Below, one piece after another: positions 51,995 through 60,216 of a stretch of 64,000 bases of DNA. The notes under the pieces were generated by a model. That model was not told the origin of the DNA, did not search any database, and saw only the letters and a program-made list of their open reading frames with translations. The first letter of the stretch is position 1, and every line of letters starts with the position of its first letter. Source of the stretch: Canibacter zhoujuaniae (GTDB lineage: Bacteria; Actinomycetota; Actinomycetes; Actinomycetales; Microbacteriaceae); NCBI RefSeq assembly GCF_011752005.1, contig NZ_JAAIJZ010000001.1, positions 124,001-188,000 of the forward strand, in the 5' to 3' direction. The position numbers were made by a program, and so were the translations under genes.

Positions 51995-51997
51995 GAT
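51992..51997 (+). promoter_or_regulatory. -10 element of fdxA, overlapping the upstream stop codon
   Basis: TAGGAT begins with the TAG stop of the prepilin peptidase gene and lies 6 bases before the fdxA ATG. The arrangement is the same, to the base, as at miaA/dapF (29027-29038). Confidence 0.55.
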
Positions 51998-52003
51998 AGA
52001 CGT

Positions 52004-52324
52004 ATGACTTACGTGATCGCCCTGCCGTGTGTAGATGTGAAAGACCGTGCATGTGTCGATGAGTGCCCGGTTGACTGTATTTATGAGGGCGAACGCTCAC
52101 TCTATATTCACCCCGATGAGTGTGTCGACTGCGGTGCTTGCGAGCCTGTGTGCCCGGTAGAAGCGATTTACTACGAAGACGACCTGCCTGATGAGTGGCA
52201 GGAATACTACAACGCCAACGTTGAGTTTTTTGACGAGATAGGCTCACCTGGCGGAGCCGCAAAAGTTGGCGCCTATGATTTTGACCACCCGCTCATAGCA
52301 GCGCTGCCACCGCAGGGGGAGTAA
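52004..52324 (+). CDS. fdxA: Seven-iron ferredoxin FdxA
   Basis: This 106-residue electron carrier has the actinobacterial FdxA layout. The first cysteine group (CVDVKDRACVDECPVDC) and the second (CVDCGACEPVCPVEAI) provide ligands for one 3Fe-4S and one 4Fe-4S cluster. The C-terminal tail is acidic. It partners with reductases or P450s in related organisms, but no partner is visible here. The ATG has TAGGAT 6 bases before it. dapC begins on the last base of its stop, a pairing conserved in many actinobacteria. Confidence 0.96.
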   Translation: MTYVIALPCVDVKDRACVDECPVDCIYEGERSLYIHPDECVDCGACEPVCPVEAIYYEDDLPDEWQEYYNANVEFFDEIGSPGGAAKVGAYDFDHPLIAALPPQGE

Positions 52325-53430
52325 TGCGACAGCTGCCTGAATACCCCTGGGATACTCTTAAGCCTTACGTTGATAGGGCAAAGGCTCACCCGGAGGGCGC
52401 AATCGATCTTTCTGTCGGATCGCCGGTTGACGCCACCCCCGACAGCGCCCGTGCGGCACTTGCAGACGCGAGTGCGGCGCAGGCGTATCCGGCGACAGTG
52501 GGCAGTCTTGAACTGCGTGAGGCGATAGTCGCCTGGTATCAGCGGCGCCGCGGTGTGCAGTTAGCGGAAACGAATGTGCTGCCGACCGTCGGGTCAAAAG
52601 AACTGGTGGCGCTGCTGCCGTTTTTGCTCGGGCTTGGTGCGGGTGATGCCGTAGTGTATCCGGAAATTGCATATCCGAGCTATGAAATGGGGGCAGCGTT
52701 AGTGGGCGCTGCGGCCGTGCCGTGTGATGATCCCGCTAACTGGCCGGAGAACACTAAACTTGTGTGGGTCAACTCACCCGCGAACCCGCACGGCCGAGTA
52801 TTGAGTTTGGAGCAGCTGCGGGAGGCTGTCACTCGCGCGCGTGAACTTGGTGCGGTGTTGGTTTCTGATGAGTGCTATGCCGAGTTTGGTTGGGAAGCCC
52901 CCTGGGATTCAGAGCCGATTCCGTCAGTTTTAGACGCGCGTGTTGTGGGGGAAGAGATGACCGGCGTGCTGGCTGCGTACTCACTCAGCAAGCAGTCTAA
53001 TCTTGCCGGGTATAGAGCCGCTTTTGTGGCTGGGGATGCCGAACTTATATCGCAGCTACTCGTTGTGCGGAAGCACGCAGGCTTAATGGTGCCTGCTCCG
53101 ATTCAGGCGGCAACCGTCGCTGCGCTTGCTGACGACAATGCGGTTAGTGCGCAGAAACAGCGATATCAGGTGCGTCGAGAGGTGCTCTTACCAGCTTTGC
53201 AGAGCGGTGGCTGGCAGATAAGTCACAGTGAGGCCGGCCTTTACCTGTGGGCGACGCAGGGGGTTGACTGTTGGGATTCGATCAGTTTCCTGGCTGAGCG
53301 TGGCATTATTGCCGGGCCGGGTATTTTCTATGGCGCAGCAGGCGCTAAACACGTCCGTTTTGCGCTCACCGCCACCGACGAAAAGATAGCAGCCGCTGCA
53401 GATCGCTTACGTTCAGGAAATTTCAGATAG
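52324..53430 (+). CDS. dapC: Succinyldiaminopimelate aminotransferase
   Basis: DapC is a PLP aminotransferase that makes N-succinyl-LL-diaminopimelate, between DapD and DapE. The 368-residue class I protein shows VNSPANPHGRVLSLEQL, LVSDECYAEFGWE and the PLP lysine in SLSKQSNLAGYRAAF. Position directly after fdxA and close to dapD/dapE supports DapC over other aminotransferases. Its ATG overlaps the fdxA stop by one base. Confidence 0.92.
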   Translation: MRQLPEYPWDTLKPYVDRAKAHPEGAIDLSVGSPVDATPDSARAALADASAAQAYPATVGSLELREAIVAWYQRRRGVQLAETNVLPTVGSKELVALLPFLLGLGAGDAVVYPEIAYPSYEMGAALVGAAAVPCDDPANWPENTKLVWVNSPANPHGRVLSLEQLREAVTRARELGAVLVSDECYAEFGWEAPWDSEPIPSVLDARVVGEEMTGVLAAYSLSKQSNLAGYRAAFVAGDAELISQLLVVRKHAGLMVPAPIQAATVAALADDNAVSAQKQRYQVRREVLLPALQSGGWQISHSEAGLYLWATQGVDCWDSISFLAERGIIAGPGIFYGAAGAKHVRFALTATDEKIAAAADRLRSGNFR

Positions 53431-53502
53431 GCTATTTAGAAGTGCCAGCGATGACACCCTTTCGCTTGCAGTAACACTTCCGCGCCAAAGCAAGGAGATA
53501 AT

Positions 53503-54801
53503 GTGAGCCCGAAGAATATACCTGGATCAGGTGCTTCAGCAAAGCTTGAGATTAACGGTGTAACCACTGAACTGCCGATTATTGAGGCTACGGACGGCAA
53601 GTCTGCGTTAGATATTAGCGCGCTTGCAAAAGATACCGGGCATATAACGGTCGACTACGGGTTCGTAAACACCGCACCATCACGTTCGGCTATCACCTAT
53701 ATTGACGGTGATGAGGGTATTCTGCGCTATCGCGGCTATCCGATTGCAGAGCTTGCAGAAAAGAGCACCTTCCTGGAGGTGGCTTACCTGCTGATCTACG
53801 GCGAACTGCCGACCGCTGAACAGATGGCGAGTTTTGACGCTGAAATTCGTCGTCACACACTGCTCCACGAAGATATGCGCTATTACTTTGAGGGAATGCC
53901 GCACACTGCGCACCCGATGGCAGTGCTCTCTGGTGGTATTCAAGCGCTGTCAACCTTCTATGAGTCATCGCTGAACACAAGTGATCCTGAGCTTGTTGAG
54001 GTAAACACTATCCGGTTGCTTGCAAAGCTTCCGGTGGTCGCAGCTTATGCGCATAAAAAATCTGTTGGTCAGGCGTTCCTGTATCCAGACAACTCGCTCA
54101 GCTACGTTGAGAACTTCCTGCGCTTGAACTTCGGTTTACGCTCTGAAGAATACGAGATTAACCCGGTGCTGGTGAAGGCCTTAGATCGCCTGCTGATTCT
54201 GCACGCCGACCATGAATTCAACGCTTCAACCTCGACCGTGCGTCTTGTGGGCTCAACCGGCGCAAATATGTTCTCTTCGATTTCTGCCGGCATTAATGCG
54301 CTGTCTGGCCCGCTCCACGGCGGCGCTAATGAAGCTGTGCTGACTATGCTCGCACAGATTCGAGACTCGGGTGAGGGTGTTCAAGCCTTTGTTGAAAAGG
54401 TGAAGCGCAAGGAAGAGGGCGTGAAGCTGATGGGCTTCGGGCACCGTGTTTACAAAAACTATGATCCACGTGCGCGTATTGTGAAGGAAAGCGCGGATCA
54501 GGTGCTCGATCTGCTCGGTATCCATGACCCGCTGCTTGATATCGCGAAGAAACTTGAACAGATTGCGCTTGAAGATGACTACTTCAAAGAGCGGCGCCTC
54601 TACCCGAACGTGGATTTCTACACCGGTGTTATCTACCGCGCTATGGGCTTTGATCCACGCATGTTTACTGTGCTCTTCGCGATCGGTCGTCTCCCGGGTT
54701 GGATCGCGCACTGGCGCGAGGCGCAGCAAGACAGCCTGACCAAAATCGGTCGACCACAGCAGGTCTATATTGGTGAGACTCTGCGCCACCTCGAGCGCTA
54801 G
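53503..54801 (+). CDS. gltA: Citrate synthase
   Basis: This type II citrate synthase condenses oxaloacetate and acetyl-CoA at the entry of the TCA cycle. The 432-residue protein has catalytic His in GPLHGGANEAVL and in GFGHRVYKNYDPRA, and the late Asp in PNVDFYTGVIYRAMG. GTG is the start, with AAGGAG nine bases before it. It ends at a very strong palindromic terminator shared with dapD. Confidence 0.97.
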   Translation: MSPKNIPGSGASAKLEINGVTTELPIIEATDGKSALDISALAKDTGHITVDYGFVNTAPSRSAITYIDGDEGILRYRGYPIAELAEKSTFLEVAYLLIYGELPTAEQMASFDAEIRRHTLLHEDMRYYFEGMPHTAHPMAVLSGGIQALSTFYESSLNTSDPELVEVNTIRLLAKLPVVAAYAHKKSVGQAFLYPDNSLSYVENFLRLNFGLRSEEYEINPVLVKALDRLLILHADHEFNASTSTVRLVGSTGANMFSSISAGINALSGPLHGGANEAVLTMLAQIRDSGEGVQAFVEKVKRKEEGVKLMGFGHRVYKNYDPRARIVKESADQVLDLLGIHDPLLDIAKKLEQIALEDDYFKERRLYPNVDFYTGVIYRAMGFDPRMFTVLFAIGRLPGWIAHWREAQQDSLTKIGRPQQVYIGETLRHLER

Positions 54802-54824
54802 TTAGGCATCAATAAGCTGTTATA

Positions 54825-54873
54825 TTGTGTGAAAAGGCTACCGAAAATTTATTTCGGTAGCCTTTTCACACAA
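54825..54873. terminator. Bidirectional terminator between gltA and dapD
   Basis: A 22-base perfect inverted repeat (left arm 54825-54846, right arm 54852-54873, ATTTA loop) with the core GAAAAGGCTACCGAAA / TTTCGGTAGCCTTTTC. A and T runs within the outer arms give a T tract in each direction, suiting two converging genes. Confidence 0.93.
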
Positions 54874-54894
54874 ATGCATCCGGTTACTTAAGGG

Positions 54895-55866
54895 TTAAGC
54901 GTGCAGATCCTTGTTTAGCGTGATACCTGCGCCGGTGCGGGGCAGTGCCTCAACTGATCCGGTAGTTGAGTTGCGACGGAAGAGCAGATTAGCAACACCT
55001 GAGAGCTCGACCGCCTTCACCGTGAGTGGTTCTGGATGCTCTGCTCCAAGACCCTTCGGAAGGTGCACCTTAGTGCCCGCTGTGACATAGAGACCAGCTT
55101 CAACGACGCTGTCATCACCGATAGAGATGCCGATGCCTGAGTTTGCGCCGAGCAAGGCGCGCTCACCAATTGTGACCCGCTGCTTTCCGCCACCGGAGAG
55201 GGTGCCCATAATTGAGGCGCCACCGCCAATGTCGCTGCCGTCACCCACAACAACACCCTGCGAGATGCGACCCTCAACCATTGAAGTGCCGAGCGTACCC
55301 GCATTAAAGTTAACGAAGCCTTCGTGCATCACGGTGGTGCCTGGAGCGAGGTATGCGCCCAAACGGATGCGAGACGTGTCAGCGATGCGCACCCCGCTCG
55401 GCGCAACATAGTCGGTGAGCCGCGGGAATTTATCGAGCCCCACCGCCGTTAACCCGGCACGCTTTAAACGGGGTAGATTCGCAGCGTAATAGTCGGCAGC
55501 GATTGGTCCTGAGCTTGTCCAGACAACGTTAGGGAGGTGACCAAAAATACCGTCAAGGTTAATGCTGTTTGGCAGCACAACTCGATGAGACAAAAGATGC
55601 AGTCGCAGATATGCATCTTTCGTGTCTGCGACAGGCTGCTGCAGATTTACGGTTATACGTTCAGTGCTGAACACTACGTCACGCAGAGAATCGCGTTCCT
55701 CGCTTGGCTGCACTGCTTCTGGAGCTATCTGATCCTTATCGGCGCTGCTTGGTGCACCCAATTTCGGATCTGGAAACCACGCGTCAAGCGTTGTTCCGCT
55801 GCTGGTGCTAGTGACCAAGGCCCAACCCCAGGCGGTTTCTTCGGAGACAATAGTTGCGTTAGTCAT
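54895..55866 (-). CDS. dapD: Tetrahydrodipicolinate N-succinyltransferase (actinobacterial type)
   Basis: DapD adds succinyl to tetrahydrodipicolinate, opening the succinylase branch of lysine synthesis. The 323-residue protein has the long N-terminal domain of actinobacterial DapD and a left-handed beta-helix of hexapeptide repeats (GAYLAPGTTVMHEGFVNFNA, GVVVGDGSDIGGGASIMGTL, ALLGANSGIGISIGDDSVVE). TATTCT (minus strand, 55874-55879) lies 7 bases before the ATG, suggesting a leaderless mRNA. It is divergent from dapE with only 38 bases between start codons. Confidence 0.96.
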   Translation of the reverse strand: MTNATIVSEETAWGWALVTSTSSGTTLDAWFPDPKLGAPSSADKDQIAPEAVQPSEERDSLRDVVFSTERITVNLQQPVADTKDAYLRLHLLSHRVVLPNSINLDGIFGHLPNVVWTSSGPIAADYYAANLPRLKRAGLTAVGLDKFPRLTDYVAPSGVRIADTSRIRLGAYLAPGTTVMHEGFVNFNAGTLGTSMVEGRISQGVVVGDGSDIGGGASIMGTLSGGGKQRVTIGERALLGANSGIGISIGDDSVVEAGLYVTAGTKVHLPKGLGAEHPEPLTVKAVELSGVANLLFRRNSTTGSVEALPRTGAGITLNKDLHA

Positions 55867-55904
55867 ACCCTCAAGAATAGGGCTTAATATGTAGAGTTGA
55901 AAGT
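55867..55904. promoter_or_regulatory. Compact divergent promoter region dapD / dapE
   Basis: The whole intergenic space is 38 bases. It holds a -10 for dapD (TATTCT on minus, 55874-55879) and one for dapE (TAGAGT on plus, 55892-55897), only 12 bases apart. The -35 regions of each promoter must therefore fall across the start or coding region of the other gene, so the two RNA polymerases would exclude each other. Confidence 0.55.
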
Positions 55905-57008
55905 ATGTCTAACACTTTTTCACCCCGTAAGCTTTCCGCGCGCACAGATCCTGTCTTACTCACGCAAGAGATTTGTGACATCGAATCAGTGTCGGGTAAT
56001 GAAAAAACTCTGGCAGATAATATTCAGGCGCTGCTTGAGACAGCAGCGCACCTAAAGGTGGTGCGTGACGGTGACACGATCGTTGCCCGCACAGAGCTTG
56101 GTCGCGACCAAAGAATTATTATCGCCGGGCATATCGATACTGTGCCGTTGAACAATAATTTGCCAACCCGGTTTGAAACTGACGCAACTGGCAGAAAAAT
56201 GTTGTGGGGCCGCGGCACTGTTGATATGAAAGCTGGTGTCGGTGTGCAATTAGTGTTAGCTCTCGAGCTCACAGAACCGGCTTTCGATATCACCTGGGTG
56301 TGGTATGACCATGAAGAAGTCTCGAGTGATCTGAACGGACTCGGCCGCACGCTGCGGAACAATCCAGAGCTATTCACGGGTGATCTTGCAATTCTGGGTG
56401 AGCCAACCAACGGCACGATTGAGGGTGGCTGTAACGGCACTCTGCGAGCTGAAGTTATTTTCACCGGTAAGCGTGCGCACTCTGCACGAGCGTGGCGTGG
56501 CGTTAACGCGATACACAAGGCGGCAGCAGCCCTAACAAAGCTTGAAGCTTTTGAAGCTGCAGCTGTAGAAGTGGACGGTCTGGTGTATCGCGAAGGGCTG
56601 AGCGCGGTGCGGATCAACGGCGGTGTTGCCGGAAACGTGATTCCCGATCTTGTGACAGTGGAGGTGAACTACAGATTCGCGCCGAATAAGTCGGCGGAGG
56701 ATGCGGCCGCCTTCGTCACAGACTTTTTCGCAGATACGGCAGCCGATGAGGTTAAAATTGTGGATCTTGCCTCGGGTGCACGCCCCGGTCTTGATGCTGC
56801 GTTAGCGCAGGCATTGGTGGCAGCGGTTGGGGAGGAGCCGCAGGCAAAAGTTGGGTGGACAGATGTTGCGCGCTTTAGTGACATGGGAATCCCAGCGATA
56901 AACTTCGGCCCGGGCGACCCGCTGCTTGCGCACGCCGATGCGGAGGCGGTGCCGGTGCAGCAGATAACCGACTGCTATGACTCTCTGCGCAAGTTTCTAT
57001 TGGGCTAA
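55905..57008 (+). CDS. dapE: Succinyl-diaminopimelate desuccinylase
   Basis: DapE removes succinate to give LL-diaminopimelate, the substrate of DapF. The 367-residue M20 metallopeptidase-family protein has zinc ligands in AGHIDTVPLN, the bridging Asp in WGRGTVDMKAGVG, the catalytic Glu in WYDHEEVSSDLNG and a further ligand in LGEPTNGTIEGG. The dimerisation lid lies between roughly residues 180 and 290. TAGAGT is 7 bases before the ATG. It is followed by the DUF3117 microgene. Confidence 0.94.
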   Translation: MSNTFSPRKLSARTDPVLLTQEICDIESVSGNEKTLADNIQALLETAAHLKVVRDGDTIVARTELGRDQRIIIAGHIDTVPLNNNLPTRFETDATGRKMLWGRGTVDMKAGVGVQLVLALELTEPAFDITWVWYDHEEVSSDLNGLGRTLRNNPELFTGDLAILGEPTNGTIEGGCNGTLRAEVIFTGKRAHSARAWRGVNAIHKAAAALTKLEAFEAAAVEVDGLVYREGLSAVRINGGVAGNVIPDLVTVEVNYRFAPNKSAEDAAAFVTDFFADTAADEVKIVDLASGARPGLDAALAQALVAAVGEEPQAKVGWTDVARFSDMGIPAINFGPGDPLLAHADAEAVPVQQITDCYDSLRKFLLG

Positions 57009-57110
57009 CTTCAGAAGGCTAAAGAGTGCTCTCGCTCAGGCTTTCGCCAGCGACGCAATAGGAGCGCGCGCTAAAATAGAGACTGTATTCATCTGCAACA
57101 AGGAGGAACA

Positions 57111-57278
57111 ATGGCGGCAATGAAACCACGCACCGGCGATGGGCCGATGGAAGCCGAACGCGAAGGTCGGGTAATTGTGTTGCGAGTGCCTCTTGAGGGT
57201 GGCGGCCGCCTCGTTGTCTCAATCAATGACGATGAAGCGACCGAAATGCGTGATGTGCTGACCCGCGTGGTTGGGTAA
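57111..57278 (+). CDS. DUF3117 family microprotein
   Basis: This 55-residue protein begins MAAMKPRTGDGPMEAEREGR and continues with VIVLRVPLEGGGRLVVSI and a short acidic helix. It matches DUF3117, a very conserved small actinobacterial family of unknown function usually found near dapE and tatB. AAGGAGGAAC before the ATG is a near-perfect ribosome site, suggesting high expression. A weak TAAAAT at 57072-57077 may be its -10. It ends 2 bases before the convergent O-methyltransferase stop. Confidence 0.92.
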   Translation: MAAMKPRTGDGPMEAEREGRVIVLRVPLEGGGRLVVSINDDEATEMRDVLTRVVG

Positions 57279-57280
57279 CT

Positions 57281-57910
57281 TTAAGGCAGTCTGGTCAGTG
57301 TTAACAGGCCGTTCCCGATAGGGGAAAGCTGGCTTGAAACGGCGGGTGAATCGGCCATCATCTCAAGCAGATCACGGAAGTTTTGTGTCACCTCATCGCG
57401 CGCAGCAGGGTCAGAAACGTGACCCTCGTTAAACGCATTTGGCACAATGATCGAACCACCGGGGCGAATCACCTGCAGACCAAACTCAACATAGGCGAGC
57501 AGATTCTTCGGATCGGCGTCGATAACGAGCAGATCATAAGAACCGGTGTTTAGCCGAGGGAGCACCTCCATAGCATCCCCCTGGATCATGCGCAGCCGGC
57601 TGCCCGAGACGCCAGCCTCCTCAAATAGCGGGCGAGACTGTCGCTGATACTCGGGTTCGATATCGATTGAGGTCAGATGGGCCTGCGGAGCGTAGCGCAG
57701 CAGCGCTAAGCCAGATACACCAAGGCCGCTTCCCAACTCACAAATCTGTTTTGCCCGCGAGATGAGCACAGTGTTGCTGAGTGCTGCTGCAATGGAGCGA
57801 CTGACAGGCGTGACACCCAGCTCTAGAGAGAGCCGTCGTGCCTTCGCCAGATGCTCAGTCTCTACGGGGAACTGCTCGGTGTACTGCCAGTTGCTCTCGA
57901 TTTTGCTCAC
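57281..57910 (-). CDS. Class I SAM-dependent O-methyltransferase
   Basis: This 209-residue protein resembles the COMT-like bacterial O-methyltransferases, which act on small catechol-type or other hydroxylated substrates. The SAM motif CELGSGLGVSGLALLRYAP and the metal/acidic region LLVIDADPKNLLAYVEFGLQ are visible. GTG 57910 is preferred over GTG 57928 because TATGCT (minus strand, 57917-57922) lies 6 bases before it, again without a ribosome site. It is divergent from tatB. A gene of this type near tatB and sigE is common in actinobacteria, and its substrate is unknown. Confidence 0.85.
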   Translation of the reverse strand: MSKIESNWQYTEQFPVETEHLAKARRLSLELGVTPVSRSIAAALSNTVLISRAKQICELGSGLGVSGLALLRYAPQAHLTSIDIEPEYQRQSRPLFEEAGVSGSRLRMIQGDAMEVLPRLNTGSYDLLVIDADPKNLLAYVEFGLQVIRPGGSIIVPNAFNEGHVSDPAARDEVTQNFRDLLEMMADSPAVSSQLSPIGNGLLTLTRLP

Positions 57911-57971
57911 GTTATAAGCATAGGGCACGAATAAACGAGCGACAGATAGTTAAAGAGTAGAATAGAAATTT

Positions 57972-58403
57972 ATGGGCCTCTCCTTCGACAAAATCATTGT
58001 GATCCTAGTTATTGCGGTGGTGATTATTGGCCCTGAGCGACTGCCTGAGATAACTGCGCGCTTCACCGAGTTTGTGAAAAATCTGCGGCGCATGACGATG
58101 ACCGCAAAAGAGCGCATGCAGGAAGAAATGGGTGAGGAGTTCAACAGCGTTGACTGGAAACAGCTTGATCCCAGGCAGTATGATCCGCGCCGTATAATTC
58201 GCGATGCGCTTGCTGAAGGCGATCTTGAGGATGCAGCCGCGATAGCTCGCAAGAGAGCGGCAGCAGCTCCAAGATCCGTGCAGGTGACATCTTCTGGTGA
58301 AACAGCAGAGGGGGTGAGCGGTGCTGCAATAACCGCAGCTGCTCTCAACTCTCAGATTGAAAACGGCGCAGGTGCGCTGCCGTTTGATTCTGAAGCAACC
58401 TAA
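57972..58403 (+). CDS. tatB: Twin-arginine translocase subunit TatB
   Basis: TatB binds Tat signal peptides together with TatC. The 143-residue protein has one N-terminal membrane helix (residues 5-20, FDKIIVILVIAVVIIGP), the hinge GPERLPE and an amphipathic helix with VKNLRRMTMTAKERMQEEMG. The rest is polar. The tatA and tatC genes are not in the window. The DyP peroxidase at 41498 carries a twin-arginine signal and is a likely client. TAGAAT is 8 bases before the ATG. It converges on mrp. Confidence 0.93.
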   Translation: MGLSFDKIIVILVIAVVIIGPERLPEITARFTEFVKNLRRMTMTAKERMQEEMGEEFNSVDWKQLDPRQYDPRRIIRDALAEGDLEDAAAIARKRAAAAPRSVQVTSSGETAEGVSGAAITAAALNSQIENGAGALPFDSEAT

Positions 58404-58440
58404 AAAATAGTTGCTTGTGAGTCCGCTTTAAATTAAGTGG

Positions 58441-59553
58441 CTACAGGACGCCGAGGGGGAGTTTTTTACCCGCCAAATTGCGCCCGCGCGCATCAATATC
58501 CTGTGCAATTTGCACGAGCGCCTGGCTTGCGGGGTCGGTTTGTGCGGCTAACACCGCTGGGATGCCGCGCTCTCCCGCAGATCCGAACGCGGGGGAGAGA
58601 GGCAGCTTTCCAAGCAGCGGAACGCTCAATGAGTTAGCAACCGTTTGCCCACCGCCAGAGCCAAAAATTTCTACCACGGAGCCGTCTGCGCCGGTGTAGC
58701 CACTCATGGTTTCGATGATCCCCAACAGTTTTTGGCCAGCGTTTTTAGCTAGCTCGCCCGAGCGCATTGCAACCTCTGCAGCCTGCAACTGTGGTGTGGT
58801 TACCACCAGCACTTCGGCGCGGGGCAGCAGCTGAGAAACTGAAATTGCGATATCACCTGTGCCGGGCGGCAGGTCTAAGAGCAGATAGTCAAGATCTCCG
58901 AACCACACATCGCGTAAAAACTGTTCGATTGTGCGATGCAGCATTGGCCCGCGCCAGGACACGGCCCTTCCGGCGTTTTCTGGCCCGAGAAACATGCCAA
59001 TCGAGATTGCGCGCACACCGTGTGCGGCGGGTGGCATAATCATGTCACCGACTTTAGTTGGCCTGTTTTCAGGTTTTTCTTCGTGCAAACCCAATAAACG
59101 GGGAATTGAAAAGCCGAAGACATCGGCATCGACAACTCCAACACTGCGACCCATTTGCGCTAACGCCACCGCAAGATTTGCGGTAACCGTAGACTTGCCG
59201 ACGCCCCCCTTGCCGCTTGTGACGGCTATCACCCGAGTGAGAGAATCAGGGCCAAACTGGTCACGCTTGCCGCCGCGCAATTTTTCGATCAACGCTTTGC
59301 GCTGCGCAGGATCCATAACACCCATTTTGAGCTCATAGCCTGTTAACCCTGCGACCGTGTCTAGCGCCTGACACACCTCGTTTTCAATCCGGTTTGCCGC
59401 TGGACAGCCAAGAATAGTGAGATCAATTTTGACTGTTGCAAAGCTATCGGTAACAGTCACTTCGCGCACCATGTCTAGCTCAGTTAGCGGGCGCCGAATT
59501 TCCGGATCGATAACCGTCTCAAGCGCACGATAGATTGCCTTTTCTAGGCTCAC
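58441..59553 (-). CDS. mrp: Mrp/NBP35-family P-loop ATPase (iron-sulfur carrier)
   Basis: Mrp-type ATPases (ApbC) help assemble or carry Fe-S clusters. The 370-residue protein has an N-terminal MIP18/DUF59-like domain (residues 1-90, VIDPEIRRPLTELDMVREV) and the deviant Walker A GKGGVGKST (about residue 112) of the SIMIBI class. The paired switch LLLDLPPGTGD lies near residue 233. The cluster-binding CxxC of eukaryotic homologues is not obvious, as in other actinobacterial Mrp. The GTG start follows the DUF1003 gene by 9 bases, giving an operon with it and the CBS protein. Confidence 0.93.
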   Translation of the reverse strand: MSLEKAIYRALETVIDPEIRRPLTELDMVREVTVTDSFATVKIDLTILGCPAANRIENEVCQALDTVAGLTGYELKMGVMDPAQRKALIEKLRGGKRDQFGPDSLTRVIAVTSGKGGVGKSTVTANLAVALAQMGRSVGVVDADVFGFSIPRLLGLHEEKPENRPTKVGDMIMPPAAHGVRAISIGMFLGPENAGRAVSWRGPMLHRTIEQFLRDVWFGDLDYLLLDLPPGTGDIAISVSQLLPRAEVLVVTTPQLQAAEVAMRSGELAKNAGQKLLGIIETMSGYTGADGSVVEIFGSGGGQTVANSLSVPLLGKLPLSPAFGSAGERGIPAVLAAQTDPASQALVQIAQDIDARGRNLAGKKLPLGVL

Positions 59554-59562
59554 GCAGCACGC

Positions 59563-60216
59563 CTAACTGTCTTCTGGGCGAACAATATCAATGCGACCGG
59601 TTAAAGGATCTTGTTCAAGCTTAATTGCCCGAGTCTGCTCTTGGGGTTTCACGAGCTGATCCTCCGCGGTTGAGTCGGGTAAGACTTCTGTAGCGGGCTC
59701 AGCTGCTGTTGAATCGTCATCTGCTGTGGTATTTTGCGCCTCCCGTTCCTGCTCCAGCTCTTGCAGCATTGTGCGCAGTTCTTGGCGAATCCAGTCGCGG
59801 TCGGGTAGATCCTGGAGAGCAATACGCAGCGCAACAACCTCGCGTGCCATAAACTCTGTGTCGGCAAGGTTGCGCTCTGCCTGCCGCCTGTCTTGCGCGA
59901 TTTGCACTCGGTCACGGTCGTCCTGCCGGTTCTGCGCGAGCAGCAGCATAGGTGCCGCATAGCTTGCCTGCAGCGAAAGGATCAGGGTCAGCGCCGTAAA
60001 ACCGATAGCAGCGGAGTCAAAACGCCAGCTCTCCGGTGCGTAAGTGTTCCACAGCAGCCAGGCCGCACAGAACAGCGTCAGGATCACCAAAAAGGCCGGG
60101 GTGCCCATTGCGCGGGCAATGCTTTCAGACCACTGCCCGAAACGATCAGAGCGAGAGGGCTGTGGCGTCTGATTGTCGTCACTGGGCTCGTTGAATGAAT
60201 TATTTTTACGTGCCAT
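59563..60216 (-). CDS. DUF1003 family membrane protein
   Basis: This 217-residue protein has two membrane helices (about residues 38-56, FLVILTLFCAAWLLWNTY, and 68-92) followed by the DUF1003 signature SLQASYAAPMLLLAQNRQDDRDR. A long charged coiled-coil-like C-terminus ends the protein. The family is common beside MgtE-like and Mrp genes in actinobacteria; its function is unknown. Its ATG shares one base with the stop of the upstream CBS gene. Confidence 0.88.
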   Translation of the reverse strand: MARKNNSFNEPSDDNQTPQPSRSDRFGQWSESIARAMGTPAFLVILTLFCAAWLLWNTYAPESWRFDSAAIGFTALTLILSLQASYAAPMLLLAQNRQDDRDRVQIAQDRRQAERNLADTEFMAREVVALRIALQDLPDRDWIRQELRTMLQELEQEREAQNTTADDDSTAAEPATEVLPDSTAEDQLVKPQEQTRAIKLEQDPLTGRIDIVRPEDS

